Origin: Streptomyces pseudovenezuelae
Lineage (GTDB): Bacteria > Actinomycetota > Actinomycetes > Streptomycetales > Streptomycetaceae
Direction: 5' to 3'
Assembly: GCF_029892565.1 (NCBI RefSeq)
Contig: NZ_JARXVH010000002.1
Coordinates: 474,501 to 538,500, forward strand
DNA length: 64,000 nucleotides
In this document: positions 55,231 through 63,401 of the stretch, piece after piece
Layout of the letters: the number at the start of each line of letters is the position of its first letter
Numbering within the stretch: the stretch's first letter is position 1
Notes under the pieces: model-generated
What the model was told of the DNA's origin: nothing
Databases searched by the model: none
The model's input: the letters and a program-made list of their open reading frames with translations, nothing else
Made by a program: the position numbers and the translations under genes

Positions 55231-58200
55231 GTGAGCAATGCACCCCACCATGCGGACGGCACGGACCGTGACCTCGACAAGAGCGATGCCCCCGGCGGAG
55301 GCAACGCGGGAATCCGCCGTAGAACCACGCTCGTGGCGACGGCCGGCGCGGTGCCGGTAGTGGCCGGCGCCGTGGGCGGCTCGGCCACCGCGCAGGCGGC
55401 ACCGTCCCGCCGTCCGGACGCCGCGGTGACCGGACTGACCGTGGAACACCGCACCGACCCCCTGGGCGTGGACGCCGAGCGGCCGCGCTTCGGCTGGCGC
55501 ATGCGGTCCGCGTCGCGCGGGCGGAGCCAGGGGGCCTACCAGATCCTGGTGGCGAGCTCACGGGACAGGCTGACGGCCAGTCGCGCGGACGTCTGGGACA
55601 GCGGCCGCGTACGCTCCGCCGATTCTGTGGCTGTCCGCTACGCGGGCAGGGCGCTGAACACCTCGACCCGCTACCACTGGACCGTCACCGTCTGGGACGC
55701 CGAAGGCCGTCCGGTCGGTACGGCGCCCCCCGCCTTCTTCGAGACCGGCCTCATGAGCACCGACGGCGTCGGCGGATGGGAGGGCTCGCAGTGGATCGGG
55801 ATGAAGGGGAAGGTCCCCAACTCGGCTGGGGCGCCGATGCTTCGGAGGCAAGTGGTTCTGAAGAAGGGGATCCGCGAGGCGCGGCTGTACGTCTCGGCCC
55901 TCGGCGTGTACGAGGCCTATGTCAACGGACGCCACGTGACCGTCCCGCAGGACGACGGCACCGCGATCGAACTGCTCCCCCCGGGCTCGACGAACTACGA
56001 CGCGCGCGTCAACTACATGACGTATGACGTCACGGACCTCGTGACGCGAGAGCGCGCGGACGTCACCCTCGGGTTCGTCCTGGGTAACGGCTGGTACAAC
56101 GGCCGTATATCCGACGGCAGTACGTACTACTCGGCGGACGGCAACGCCTTGGCCGTCAAGGCCAAGCTACTGATCCGGTACGCCGACGGGACGTCGCAGA
56201 CGGTCGTCACCGGGCCGGACGGCGGCTGGAAGGCCACCGACACCGGCCCCTACCGCGCCGACGACATCTACGACGGCCAGACCTACGACGCCCGGATGGA
56301 GCTGCCGGGCTGGACAGCGCACGGGTTCGACGACTCCGCCTGGTCGGACGTGGAGCGAGTCGCCTTCGAGGACAAGTTCCCGGACGCGCAGCTCCTCGTC
56401 TACCCGGGCGAGACCGCGCGCTTCATGGACCGTTGGGATCGGCGACCGCGGTCGATCACCGTCGCCACGGGGGTGACCGGGCAGGACGGCAGCCCCAACG
56501 GCAGGGGCCGCATCGTCGTGGACCCCGCCCGGACGGTGACCGACACCGTGAAGGCGGCCTCCGCCTCGGCCACGATCGGCAGTGGCGAGACGGCCGTCTT
56601 CGACCTCGGTCAGAACATGGTCGGTGTGGCCCGCTACAGCCTGCGCGGCCCCGCCGGAGCCAAGGTCGAGTTCAGGTTCGGCGAGATGCTCAATGACGAC
56701 AGCACCGGCGCGGACGGCCCCGAGGGCTCCCTCTACCGGGCCAGTCTCCGAAGCGCCAAGGCCACTAGCACCTACATCCTCAAGGGCGACCGGCACGGCG
56801 AGACCCACCAGGACTGCCTGACCTTCTATGGCTTCCGTTATGTGTCCGTCACCACGACGGACACCGTCACGATCGCCGGCCTAACCGGAAAGGTCGCCAC
56901 CTCCGCGATCCGCGAGATCGGTACCTTCACCACCAACGATCCCGACATCAACCAGCTTGCGAGCAACATCCGTTGGGGTCAGCGCGGCAACTACCTCTGG
57001 GTGCCCACCGACTGCCCGCAGCGCGACGAACGCCTCGGCTGGACCGGCGACGCCCAGGTCTTCTCCACGACGGGTCTGTACAACGTGGACGCCGGGGTCT
57101 TCCTCAGTCACTTCCAGGACACGGTCGTCGACTCCCAGGCCATCTACGGTACGGACAAAGCCCAGTTCACCGGGGTCGCCCCCACCGCACGTTTCAACTT
57201 CCCTGGCGGCGGCAGCGGTTGGGCGGACGCCGGTGTCATCGTGCCCTGGGCCGTGTGGCAGATGACCGGGGACGCGACCATCGTCAAGGACAACTGGCCG
57301 GCGATGACCCGCTACCTGGACTGGATCCAGGAGCAGACCGGCGACACCTATGCCGGACAGGGCTCCCTCACCGGCGACTGGCTGGGGCCCCAGAAGACCA
57401 GCGCCCAGCTGATGAGCGACGTCTACTACGGCTACAGCACCCGGCTGATGGCACAGATGGCCCGCGCGATCGGCGGGACGGCGGAGGGAGAGGTGTACGA
57501 CCGGCTCTTCGGACGCATCAGGCAGGCGTTCATCACCAAGTACCTGAGCACCGAGGGCGGCGCGGTCACGGTCAAGTCCAGCCTCGGCGACGCCTCCCCG
57601 ATCGAACCGGGCTCCGACCCCAACCAGAAGACGGAGGACAACAGCCAGACGGCGCTGCTCTGGGTCCTCAAGCTCGGTTTCTACGAGACGGAGGCCCAAC
57701 GCCGCACACTCGTCGGGCATCTCGCCGACAACATCGGCAACGACGAAGCCTACAAGGCGGCGCACCCGAACAGCAGCCGGGTCAGGTACGCCGAGAACAC
57801 GCTGTCCGTCGGCTTCCTCGGCGTCAACGTCCTCGCCCCCATCCTCACCGATGAGGGGCGCGCGGACCTGGCGTACAAGCTGCTCCACCAGGACGCCTTG
57901 CCGTCCTGGCTGTTCTCCGTGAAGAACGGCGCCACCACCGTCTGGGAGCGATGGAACTCCTACTCCAAGGAGGACGGGTTCGGGCCGGTAAGCATGAACT
58001 CCTTCAACCACTACGCCTACGGCGCGATCATGGAGTGGATGTACGCCTACATGGCCGGCATCGCCCGCGACCCGGACAGCCCCGGCTTCAAGCACTTCGT
58101 CCTGCAACCCCACATCGATCCCACCGCCAGGATCACGCAGGTGTCGGGCTCGCACGAGTCGCCGTACGGCGAGATCAGGAGCGAGTGGAAGATGGAGGAC

Positions 58201-58407
58201 GGAGGCGGGAGCCTTGTGTACGACGCGCTCGTGCCCGCCAACAGCGAGGCGACGCTGCGCCTTTCAGCCATCTCCGCCGATGCCGTCCGCGAAGGACGGA
58301 CTCCGCTGGCCCGAGTGGACGGGGTGCGTCTCCTCGGCCACAAGGACGGTGTGGCCTCGTACAGGTTGCCCTCGGGCCGATATCACCTGACCGCCCGGCT
58401 CCGCTGA
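55231..58407 (+). CDS. Alpha-L-rhamnosidase, glycoside hydrolase family 78
   Basis: A 1058-residue protein. The N terminus has RRRTTLVATAGAVPVVAG, a Tat-like signal, so it is probably exported. After Ig-like and N-terminal rhamnosidase domains (PLGVDAERPRFGWRMRS, ARLYVSALGVYEAYVNGR), the (alpha/alpha)6 barrel carries DCPQRDERLGWTGDAQVF at residues 594-611, the signature that holds catalytic acidic residues, and later TTVWERWNSYSKEDGFGP. The enzyme would release rhamnose from glycosides or pectin side chains, supplying the adjacent importer. It is 33 bp after the lipoprotein gene. GAAGGGATGAC precedes the GTG. Confidence 0.92.
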   Translation: MSNAPHHADGTDRDLDKSDAPGGGNAGIRRRTTLVATAGAVPVVAGAVGGSATAQAAPSRRPDAAVTGLTVEHRTDPLGVDAERPRFGWRMRSASRGRSQGAYQILVASSRDRLTASRADVWDSGRVRSADSVAVRYAGRALNTSTRYHWTVTVWDAEGRPVGTAPPAFFETGLMSTDGVGGWEGSQWIGMKGKVPNSAGAPMLRRQVVLKKGIREARLYVSALGVYEAYVNGRHVTVPQDDGTAIELLPPGSTNYDARVNYMTYDVTDLVTRERADVTLGFVLGNGWYNGRISDGSTYYSADGNALAVKAKLLIRYADGTSQTVVTGPDGGWKATDTGPYRADDIYDGQTYDARMELPGWTAHGFDDSAWSDVERVAFEDKFPDAQLLVYPGETARFMDRWDRRPRSITVATGVTGQDGSPNGRGRIVVDPARTVTDTVKAASASATIGSGETAVFDLGQNMVGVARYSLRGPAGAKVEFRFGEMLNDDSTGADGPEGSLYRASLRSAKATSTYILKGDRHGETHQDCLTFYGFRYVSVTTTDTVTIAGLTGKVATSAIREIGTFTTNDPDINQLASNIRWGQRGNYLWVPTDCPQRDERLGWTGDAQVFSTTGLYNVDAGVFLSHFQDTVVDSQAIYGTDKAQFTGVAPTARFNFPGGGSGWADAGVIVPWAVWQMTGDATIVKDNWPAMTRYLDWIQEQTGDTYAGQGSLTGDWLGPQKTSAQLMSDVYYGYSTRLMAQMARAIGGTAEGEVYDRLFGRIRQAFITKYLSTEGGAVTVKSSLGDASPIEPGSDPNQKTEDNSQTALLWVLKLGFYETEAQRRTLVGHLADNIGNDEAYKAAHPNSSRVRYAENTLSVGFLGVNVLAPILTDEGRADLAYKLLHQDALPSWLFSVKNGATTVWERWNSYSKEDGFGPVSMNSFNHYAYGAIMEWMYAYMAGIARDPDSPGFKHFVLQPHIDPTARITQVSGSHESPYGEIRSEWKMEDGGGSLVYDALVPANSEATLRLSAISADAVREGRTPLARVDGVRLLGHKDGVASYRLPSGRYHLTARLR

Positions 58408-58435
58408 CCTGCCGCCAGACGCCTGTCAGGCAGGT
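58407..58435 (+). terminator. Terminator after rhamnosidase gene
   Basis: ACCTGCC and GGCAGGT pair over a 15-base loop, beginning at the last base of the stop codon. Confidence 0.5.
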
Positions 58436-58861
58436 GCCGACATCACGAAGCGGCCGTGTTCGCGGCGCCGAGGGGGCATCGCGGACGCGGTCATCGACAG
58501 CACCCGGCGAGCGGGGGCGCGACCAGTGCACGCCGGGCGCTGCCCCGCTGAACTCGTCGCAGACCAGGCGCTGGAGTGCTGGACGAGATTTTCCGAACGG
58601 GCTTAACGACGCGCTAGTCTGCGATCAGGCGGCTCACCTGCGAAAACGCTGTGCGGCTCCACCTCGGGCGAGGAGGGCGGTGGCCAGCTCCCCCGGTAAG
58701 GGACTCCACTGTGCGAGGGTTCTGTCCCCTTGGCTGAACTGGGCGGGCACGGCGGCTGCTGTGGCAGGCGCCCAACTCATCGGCTCCCAGGGGCCATTGA
58801 GGGGCCACAAGGACAGGAACAGATCGACAAGCACCACACAGGACTGACATTGATCGGCACG
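58436..58861. other. Non-coding stretch before second att-like repeat
   Basis: No gene supported. It contains weak repeats of CACCTGCG and ACCTGCC type but nothing that looks like an integrase or transposase. Confidence 0.4.
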
Positions 58862-59059
58862 TCTGACCTGGGAAAATGACAAAGATGAGCGTTGATCGGC
58901 AAGGGCCGCCAAGCCCCCCAAGGGACTCATAATCCGTCGGCCGTGGGTTCGAGTCCCACCCGCCCCACCTGTGCAGGCTTCTGACCTGCGGAAACGTTCA
59001 TTTTGTCCTGTCGGATCGTCAACTTTGCCTGAACGGACTGAATCCGCTGCTCGTGAGTT
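58862..59059 (+). repeat. 198-bp direct repeat, copy B, att-like
   Basis: Gapless partner of 48744-48941. Differences are scattered and densest left of the tRNA half. The pair brackets a 10.1-kb carbohydrate island in direct orientation. Confidence 0.75.
58923..58969 (+). tRNA. tRNA 3' half (CAT anticodon), second att remnant
   Basis: GGACTCATAATCC, T arm GTGGGTTCGAGTCCCAC and acceptor strand CCGCCCC-ACC, the same as copy A except for one T in the anticodon-stem flank. The 5' half is missing, so this is not a functional tRNA. Confidence 0.65.
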
Positions 59060-59475
59060 CGTACCTCGTTGCTCTGCATAGGTTGATGTCCTTCTGACCT
59101 GCGTGGATGTGCATCAACCGAGAGATGTTCTGCCCGGCTTTCTGTGACTGGGCGTGCGTTGAGGCCGTCCTGAGGCCGGAGGTATCCGCGAACTGGGCCG
59201 GATGTGTTGTCCGGCGACTCGTCTGCCGGTTGCTCAGGGCGTTCCGTGTGGCGGGTGGGGCCTGTGGGCTGCTGGCAGTACGTCTGGCGAGGGTCCAAGG
59301 AAACTGCCCCAACAGGAAACGGCCCGGAACGCAGGCGTAGCGGCCTCTGAGTGGCCCCGACCTCTCCCGCAGGAACGTGACGGCGGGCGATGGTGAGCCA
59401 GCCTGCCCGAGCGTCGATTGGCCCCCGCGCCGCATGGCGGCCTTGCCCTTAGCTGCCTTGCAGGGAGTTGGCCGG
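59060..59475. other. Non-coding stretch right of the second repeat
   Basis: About 415 bases with no supported gene. No clear repeats. It ends at the terminator serving the minus-strand pseudogene. Confidence 0.4.
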
Positions 59476-59502
59476 GGTCGGGCACGCGCTGCGTGCCCGA
59501 CC
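59476..59502 (-). terminator. Perfect 12-bp hairpin terminator
   Basis: GGTCGGGCACGC and GCGTGCCCGACC pair around GCT. It lies right after the stop of the minus-strand pseudogene. Confidence 0.65.
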
Positions 59503-59640
59503 TCAGTGCTCACGAGGGGGTATCAGTGAGGTGTAGTAACCGCTGGAGTCGATGACGAGGTCGGTGGTGCCGGTGCTGTCGTTGTAGAGGGTGATGGATC
59601 CGCTGGTGTCGGTGCGGGTGAGGGTGAGGTTGGGCTTTGC
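59503..59640 (-). pseudogene. C-terminal fragment of a secreted repeat protein
   Basis: Read on the minus strand, GSITLYNDSTGTTDLVIDSS followed by GYYTSLIPPREH and a stop gives the end of a beta-repeat protein common in Streptomyces secreted enzymes (repeat signature L-Y-N-x-S-x-G-T-x-D-L-h-x-D-x-x-G-Y-Y). The rest of the gene is absent; upstream sequence changes character at about 59641. Confidence 0.55.
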
Positions 59641-59682
59641 CCCGCTACGTAGATATCTACGACCTATGCAGCCAGATTCAGG

Positions 59683-59862
59683 CTACGTGATGCGATGGGC
59701 GAGGTCCTGCTGGGATTGCGCCCAGGAGGTGAACCACGGTCTCCCGCCCTGGTGTTCGGCGGCCGAGACCGAGGTGGAGCCTGCGGTCCCGGCCGCGGCG
59801 AGAGCAAGTGCCAGTGCAACGGCGGCCGTACGACACGTTGCGGGTCTGCGGAACGAGCGCAT
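59683..59862 (-). pseudogene. N-terminal fragment of a secreted SGNH-type hydrolase
   Basis: ATG 59862 opens a 59-residue frame with a signal peptide (FRRPATCRTAAVALALALAA) and the start of an SGNH/GDSL esterase (PWFTSWAQSQQDLAHR), then stops at 59683. The catalytic GDS block should follow and is missing. It lies 49 bp after the MFS gene on the same strand, and a C-terminal fragment of a secreted protein follows within 45 bases, so an internal deletion is likely. Confidence 0.6.
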
Positions 59863-59911
59863 GCGGGTGCTGCCTCTCTGACGTGGGACGGCCGGGGGTC
59901 AGGTGTCGGGA

Positions 59912-61228
59912 TCAGTCGGGCAGGATTTCGCCACGGGTCTCGGGTGCCAGTGGCACCAGGACCATTCCGATGACGAAGACCACCGCGGTGAGGCTGAGCG
60001 GAAGCGCCAGGGAGCCGGAGGCGTGGATGCCGTACCCGATGAGGAAGGTGCCTGCGGCGGCGAACCAGCGGGAGAACGTGGTGGTGAATGCGAAGGCGGT
60101 GGCGCGCATCCGGGTCGGGTACTGCTCGGGCAGCCAGATGGTGAACACCGCGAAACTCGCCCCGCCGAGCCCGAGTACCGGCAGGAAGGCGAAGGTCAGG
60201 GCGATGGAGTGCAGCGGATAGGCCACGCCGTACGTGCCCACCGTGCCCACGGTCATCAGCGCGAAGAGTGCGGCCAGTGCCTTGCGGCGGCCGAGCCGGC
60301 CGGCGAGGCGGGGCACGCAGAAGCAGCCCAGGATGGTGAAGGCGGCGACCGTCATGGTGGAGAGGCCGGCCAGGCGCACGGTGGTGAGGTGGCTGTAACC
60401 GGCGCGCTTGGAGAGGTTGTTCATGGCGGTGGGGACGTAGGTGGACCCGGCCCACAGGCCGATGACGCACACCACAAGCAGGATCAGGTTGCCGATGGTC
60501 CGGGCCCGGTACTGCCCGCTCAGCACCTCCTTGACCGGCTGCCAGAAGGACCGTTGCGCGCGTTCGGCGGCCTGCTCCTTCCAGCGTTCGGGCTCGGGCG
60601 TGGTGCGGCGGATGAGGAAGATGGCGAAGGCGGGGATGCCGCCGAGGAAGAACATGCCGCGCCAGCCGAGTGCGGTGCCGAAGAGGAGGTACACGGCGGC
60701 GACGAGCAGGACGCCGAAGTACGCGGCCGAGTGCATCAGGCCGCCGAAGCGTATCCGTACGCGCTCCGGCATGACCTCGGCCAACAGGGTGCCGGCCATG
60801 GCCCATTCGCCGCCGACGCCGATGGCGGCCAGGAAGCGGAAGGCGTTCCACTCCCAGAGGTTGGTGGAGACGCCGGCCAGGGCGGTGAACACCGCGTACG
60901 TCAGGATCGAGACCATCATGGCCGGCTTGCGTCCGAATCGGTCGGCGACGGGACCCCAGATGAAGGAGCAGCCCCAGCCGAGGAGGAACAGGGCGGCGCT
61001 GATCTGGCCGTACCAGCCGACGTTGTCGGGGGTGTCCGCGATGCCGGCCCGGGGCAGCAGGTCGGCCATGGTGGGGGCGAGGACAAGACCGAAAATGGTC
61101 CAGTTGAATCCGTCCATGGCCCAGCCGCCGAACGAGCCCCAGAACGCGTGACGTTGGGCCTTGGTGAGACGGTCGGTTCCGGGGAGTGGGTGCGTGGTGC
61201 TCGTCGCGGGTTGCTCGTTGATCGTCAC
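59912..61228 (-). CDS. MFS transporter, aromatic/organic acid symporter type
   Basis: A 438-residue protein with 12 spans. The loop motif GPVADRFGRKPAMM after span 2 and a second RLAGRLGRRKALA in the middle are MFS signatures; RFLAAIGVGGEWAMAGTLL and VMPERVRIRFGGLMHSA resemble the AAHS/sialate symporter branch. GTG 61228 is 42 bp after the enoyl-CoA hydratase gene, so it belongs to that operon. It likely imports the acid degraded by the CoA transferase and hydratase-like enzyme. Confidence 0.85.
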   Translation of the reverse strand: MTINEQPATSTTHPLPGTDRLTKAQRHAFWGSFGGWAMDGFNWTIFGLVLAPTMADLLPRAGIADTPDNVGWYGQISAALFLLGWGCSFIWGPVADRFGRKPAMMVSILTYAVFTALAGVSTNLWEWNAFRFLAAIGVGGEWAMAGTLLAEVMPERVRIRFGGLMHSAAYFGVLLVAAVYLLFGTALGWRGMFFLGGIPAFAIFLIRRTTPEPERWKEQAAERAQRSFWQPVKEVLSGQYRARTIGNLILLVVCVIGLWAGSTYVPTAMNNLSKRAGYSHLTTVRLAGLSTMTVAAFTILGCFCVPRLAGRLGRRKALAALFALMTVGTVGTYGVAYPLHSIALTFAFLPVLGLGGASFAVFTIWLPEQYPTRMRATAFAFTTTFSRWFAAAGTFLIGYGIHASGSLALPLSLTAVVFVIGMVLVPLAPETRGEILPD

Positions 61229-61269
61229 GGGGACCTCGATTCGGCTCGAAAGGTGACGAGAAGTGCGGT

Positions 61270-62037
61270 TCAGCCGGTGTGGGAGACGCGTGCGAGAAAC
61301 ATGCTGAGGCCGGCCTGCATGGAGTCGTAGTCGGCGGCAGGACCGGTCGGGGAGGTGCGCAGGCGGTCTCTTACGGGGGCCAGGAGTGCGTCGACGGAGC
61401 GTTTCGCGGCGCGGATCGCCGCCGCGGGCTGGGCGGTGATCGAGCTGGTGAGGGCGGCCACGGCGTCGTCGAGTTCGGACGCGGGGACGCAGGCGGTGGC
61501 AAGGCCGAGCTGCAGGGCTTCGTGGCCGTCGACCAGCCGTCCGGTGAAGAGCAGGTCGCGGGCCGTCGCGGGCCCGGTGAGCAGGGAGAGACGGGCGGCG
61601 AAGGCGGGCGGCACCAGGATTCCCCAGCGCGCGACGGGCATCCCGAGCTGTGCGTCCTCGGAGACGATGCGCAGGTCGCAGGCGCAGGCGAGTTGACAGC
61701 CCGCGCCCGCGGCGGTACCGCGGACGGACGCGACGACGGGGACCGGCAGGCGCTCGATGGCCGTCAGCGCGCTCTCCATGGCTGCGAAGCTCGCATCGAT
61801 CTCGCCGGGCGCCACCGAGAGCCATTCGCGCATGTCGGATCCTGAGCTGAAGGAGCCGCTGCCGGAACCGGAGATGACGACGGTCCGGAGCGTACGGTCC
61901 TTCGCCAGGTCTTCGAAGAGACCGGCCAGTGCCTTCCAGTCGTGGGTGCCCAGAGCGTTGGCCCGGCGTCCGGTGCCCACACGCACGGTGGCGAGGACGC
62001 CGTCACGGCGGACGCCGATCGCCGCCGAGCCGCTCAC
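61270..62037 (-). CDS. Enoyl-CoA hydratase/isomerase family protein
   Basis: A 255-residue crotonase-fold protein. FSSGSDMREWLSVAP gives the first oxyanion-hole region and VRGTAAGAGCQLACACDLRI the second, followed by DAQLGMPVARWGILVPP. Glu residues typical of hydratases are not obvious in the second position, so it may act as an isomerase, hydrolase or lyase. GTG 62037 overlaps the stop of the CoA transferase by four bases. The substrate acyl-CoA is unknown. Confidence 0.82.
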   Translation of the reverse strand: MSGSAAIGVRRDGVLATVRVGTGRRANALGTHDWKALAGLFEDLAKDRTLRTVVISGSGSGSFSSGSDMREWLSVAPGEIDASFAAMESALTAIERLPVPVVASVRGTAAGAGCQLACACDLRIVSEDAQLGMPVARWGILVPPAFAARLSLLTGPATARDLLFTGRLVDGHEALQLGLATACVPASELDDAVAALTSSITAQPAAAIRAAKRSVDALLAPVRDRLRTSPTGPAADYDSMQAGLSMFLARVSHTG

Positions 62038-63242
62038 CGTACGGCCCCCGCGGTGTGCAACTCCGCGATCTCGGCCGCGCTGTAGCCGGACTCGGCGAGC
62101 ACCTCGTCGGTGTGTTGTCCGAGCAGTGGGGGCGCGGTGCGGATGGACGCGGGCGTGCCGCTCAGCTTCAACGGGGAGGCGACTGTGCGTAGTTGGCCGG
62201 CCGTGGGGTGGTGCAGTTCCTGGACCATCGCGCGGGCCACGGCCTGCTCGCTGGTCAGCGCCTCCTCGACGGTACTGATGGGCGCGCAGGGCACCCCCGC
62301 GGAGTTGAGTGCTTCGGCCCACTGGGCGCAGTCGCGACGGGCGAGCGCGGACTCCAGGAGCGGGATGAGTTCCGTGCGGTGGCGTACCCGGTCGGGGTTG
62401 GTTGCGAATCGAGGGTCGTGGGCGAGGTCCGGAAGGCCGACGGTCTCAGTGAGCCTGCGCCACAGCCGGTCGTTTCCGGCGGCGATCATCACGTGCCCGT
62501 CGGCCGCGGCCAGTGCCTCGTACGGGACGATCGTCGGATGCGCCGTGCCGTGCGGTCCCGGTGCGACACCGGTGGTGAAGTATCCGCCGGCCACGTAGGT
62601 GAGCCAGGCCAACTGCCCGTCGAGCAGCGAGATGTCGATGTGCTGGCCGCGACCGCTGGACCGGCGTGCGTACAGGGCGGTCAGGATGCCGATCGTCGCC
62701 CACATGCCGGCACCGATGTCGGCGGTGGCGATGCCGGGGCGCATGGGTGGGCCTCCTGCTTCGCCGGTGATGCTCATCATGCCGCTCTGGGCCTGGGCGA
62801 TGGCGTCGTAGCCGGGCCTGGAAGCCCAGGGTCCGGTCTGGCCGTAACCGGAGATGGAGGCGTACACCAGACCCGGGTTGCGTAAGGAGAGTTCCGGGTA
62901 GCCCAGGCCCAGACGATCGGCGCTGCCGGGGCGGAAGTTCTCGACCAGGACGTCTGCGCGGTCGGCGAGGCGCAGTACGAACTCGCGTCCCTGAGCCGTC
63001 TTGAGGTCGACGCTGACACCGCGCTTGTTGCGGTTCGCGGCCAGGAAGTAGGAGGCCTCGGTGCCTTGGAACGGCGGGCCCCAATGGCGGGTGTCGTCGC
63101 CGCCCTTGGTGTCCTCGACCTTGATGACGTCGGCGCCCAGATCGGCCAGGACCATCGTGGCGAGCGGGCCGGAGAGGATGCGGGACAGGTCCAGGACGCG
63201 GATCCCAGTGAGGGCTCCGTCGGGCGATTCGGTCGAATTCAT
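62034..63242 (-). CDS. Class III CoA transferase (CaiB/BaiF family)
   Basis: A 402-residue protein. IRVLDLSRILSGPLATMVLA is the conserved N terminus, LGADVIKVEDTKGGDDTRHW follows, and the catalytic Asp lies in ATADIGAGMWAT. It would move CoA to a carboxylic acid imported by the MFS transporter. ATG 63242 was taken because the family starts shortly before the IRVLDLSR strand. It is the first gene of the minus-strand operon and is divergent from the GntR gene. Confidence 0.88.
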   Translation of the reverse strand: MNSTESPDGALTGIRVLDLSRILSGPLATMVLADLGADVIKVEDTKGGDDTRHWGPPFQGTEASYFLAANRNKRGVSVDLKTAQGREFVLRLADRADVLVENFRPGSADRLGLGYPELSLRNPGLVYASISGYGQTGPWASRPGYDAIAQAQSGMMSITGEAGGPPMRPGIATADIGAGMWATIGILTALYARRSSGRGQHIDISLLDGQLAWLTYVAGGYFTTGVAPGPHGTAHPTIVPYEALAAADGHVMIAAGNDRLWRRLTETVGLPDLAHDPRFATNPDRVRHRTELIPLLESALARRDCAQWAEALNSAGVPCAPISTVEEALTSEQAVARAMVQELHHPTAGQLRTVASPLKLSGTPASIRTAPPLLGQHTDEVLAESGYSAAEIAELHTAGAVR

Positions 63243-63291
63243 ACCTGGATGGGCCTTTCTGGAGCAGGTGTTGCCTGATCGAGAAATTGGA

Positions 63292-63352
63292 TGGACCACT
63301 GGACCACTGGACCGATGGGCTAGAGTGTCAGACCCGCACCAATCGCTGTCAA
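63292..63352. promoter_or_regulatory. Divergent control region of GntR and CoA-transferase operon
   Basis: TGGACC occurs three times at 8-base steps (63292-63316), a candidate GntR operator. TTGACA on the minus strand (63352-63347) gives a strong -35 for the CoA-transferase operon, and TAGAGT at 63321-63326 a -10 for gntR, so the repeats can regulate both. Confidence 0.55.
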
Positions 63353-63401
63353 GGGGTCGCGTTGAACCCCAACAGCTTTACGGGGAAGGGAATTTGCGCC
63401 T

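Noticed and set aside
58927..59298. Minus-strand frame ending GRVGLEPTADGL across the tRNA half
   Set aside because: This ending is the reverse translation of a tRNA T arm and is a well-known spurious call. The matching frame at 48809-49276 is rejected for the same reason.
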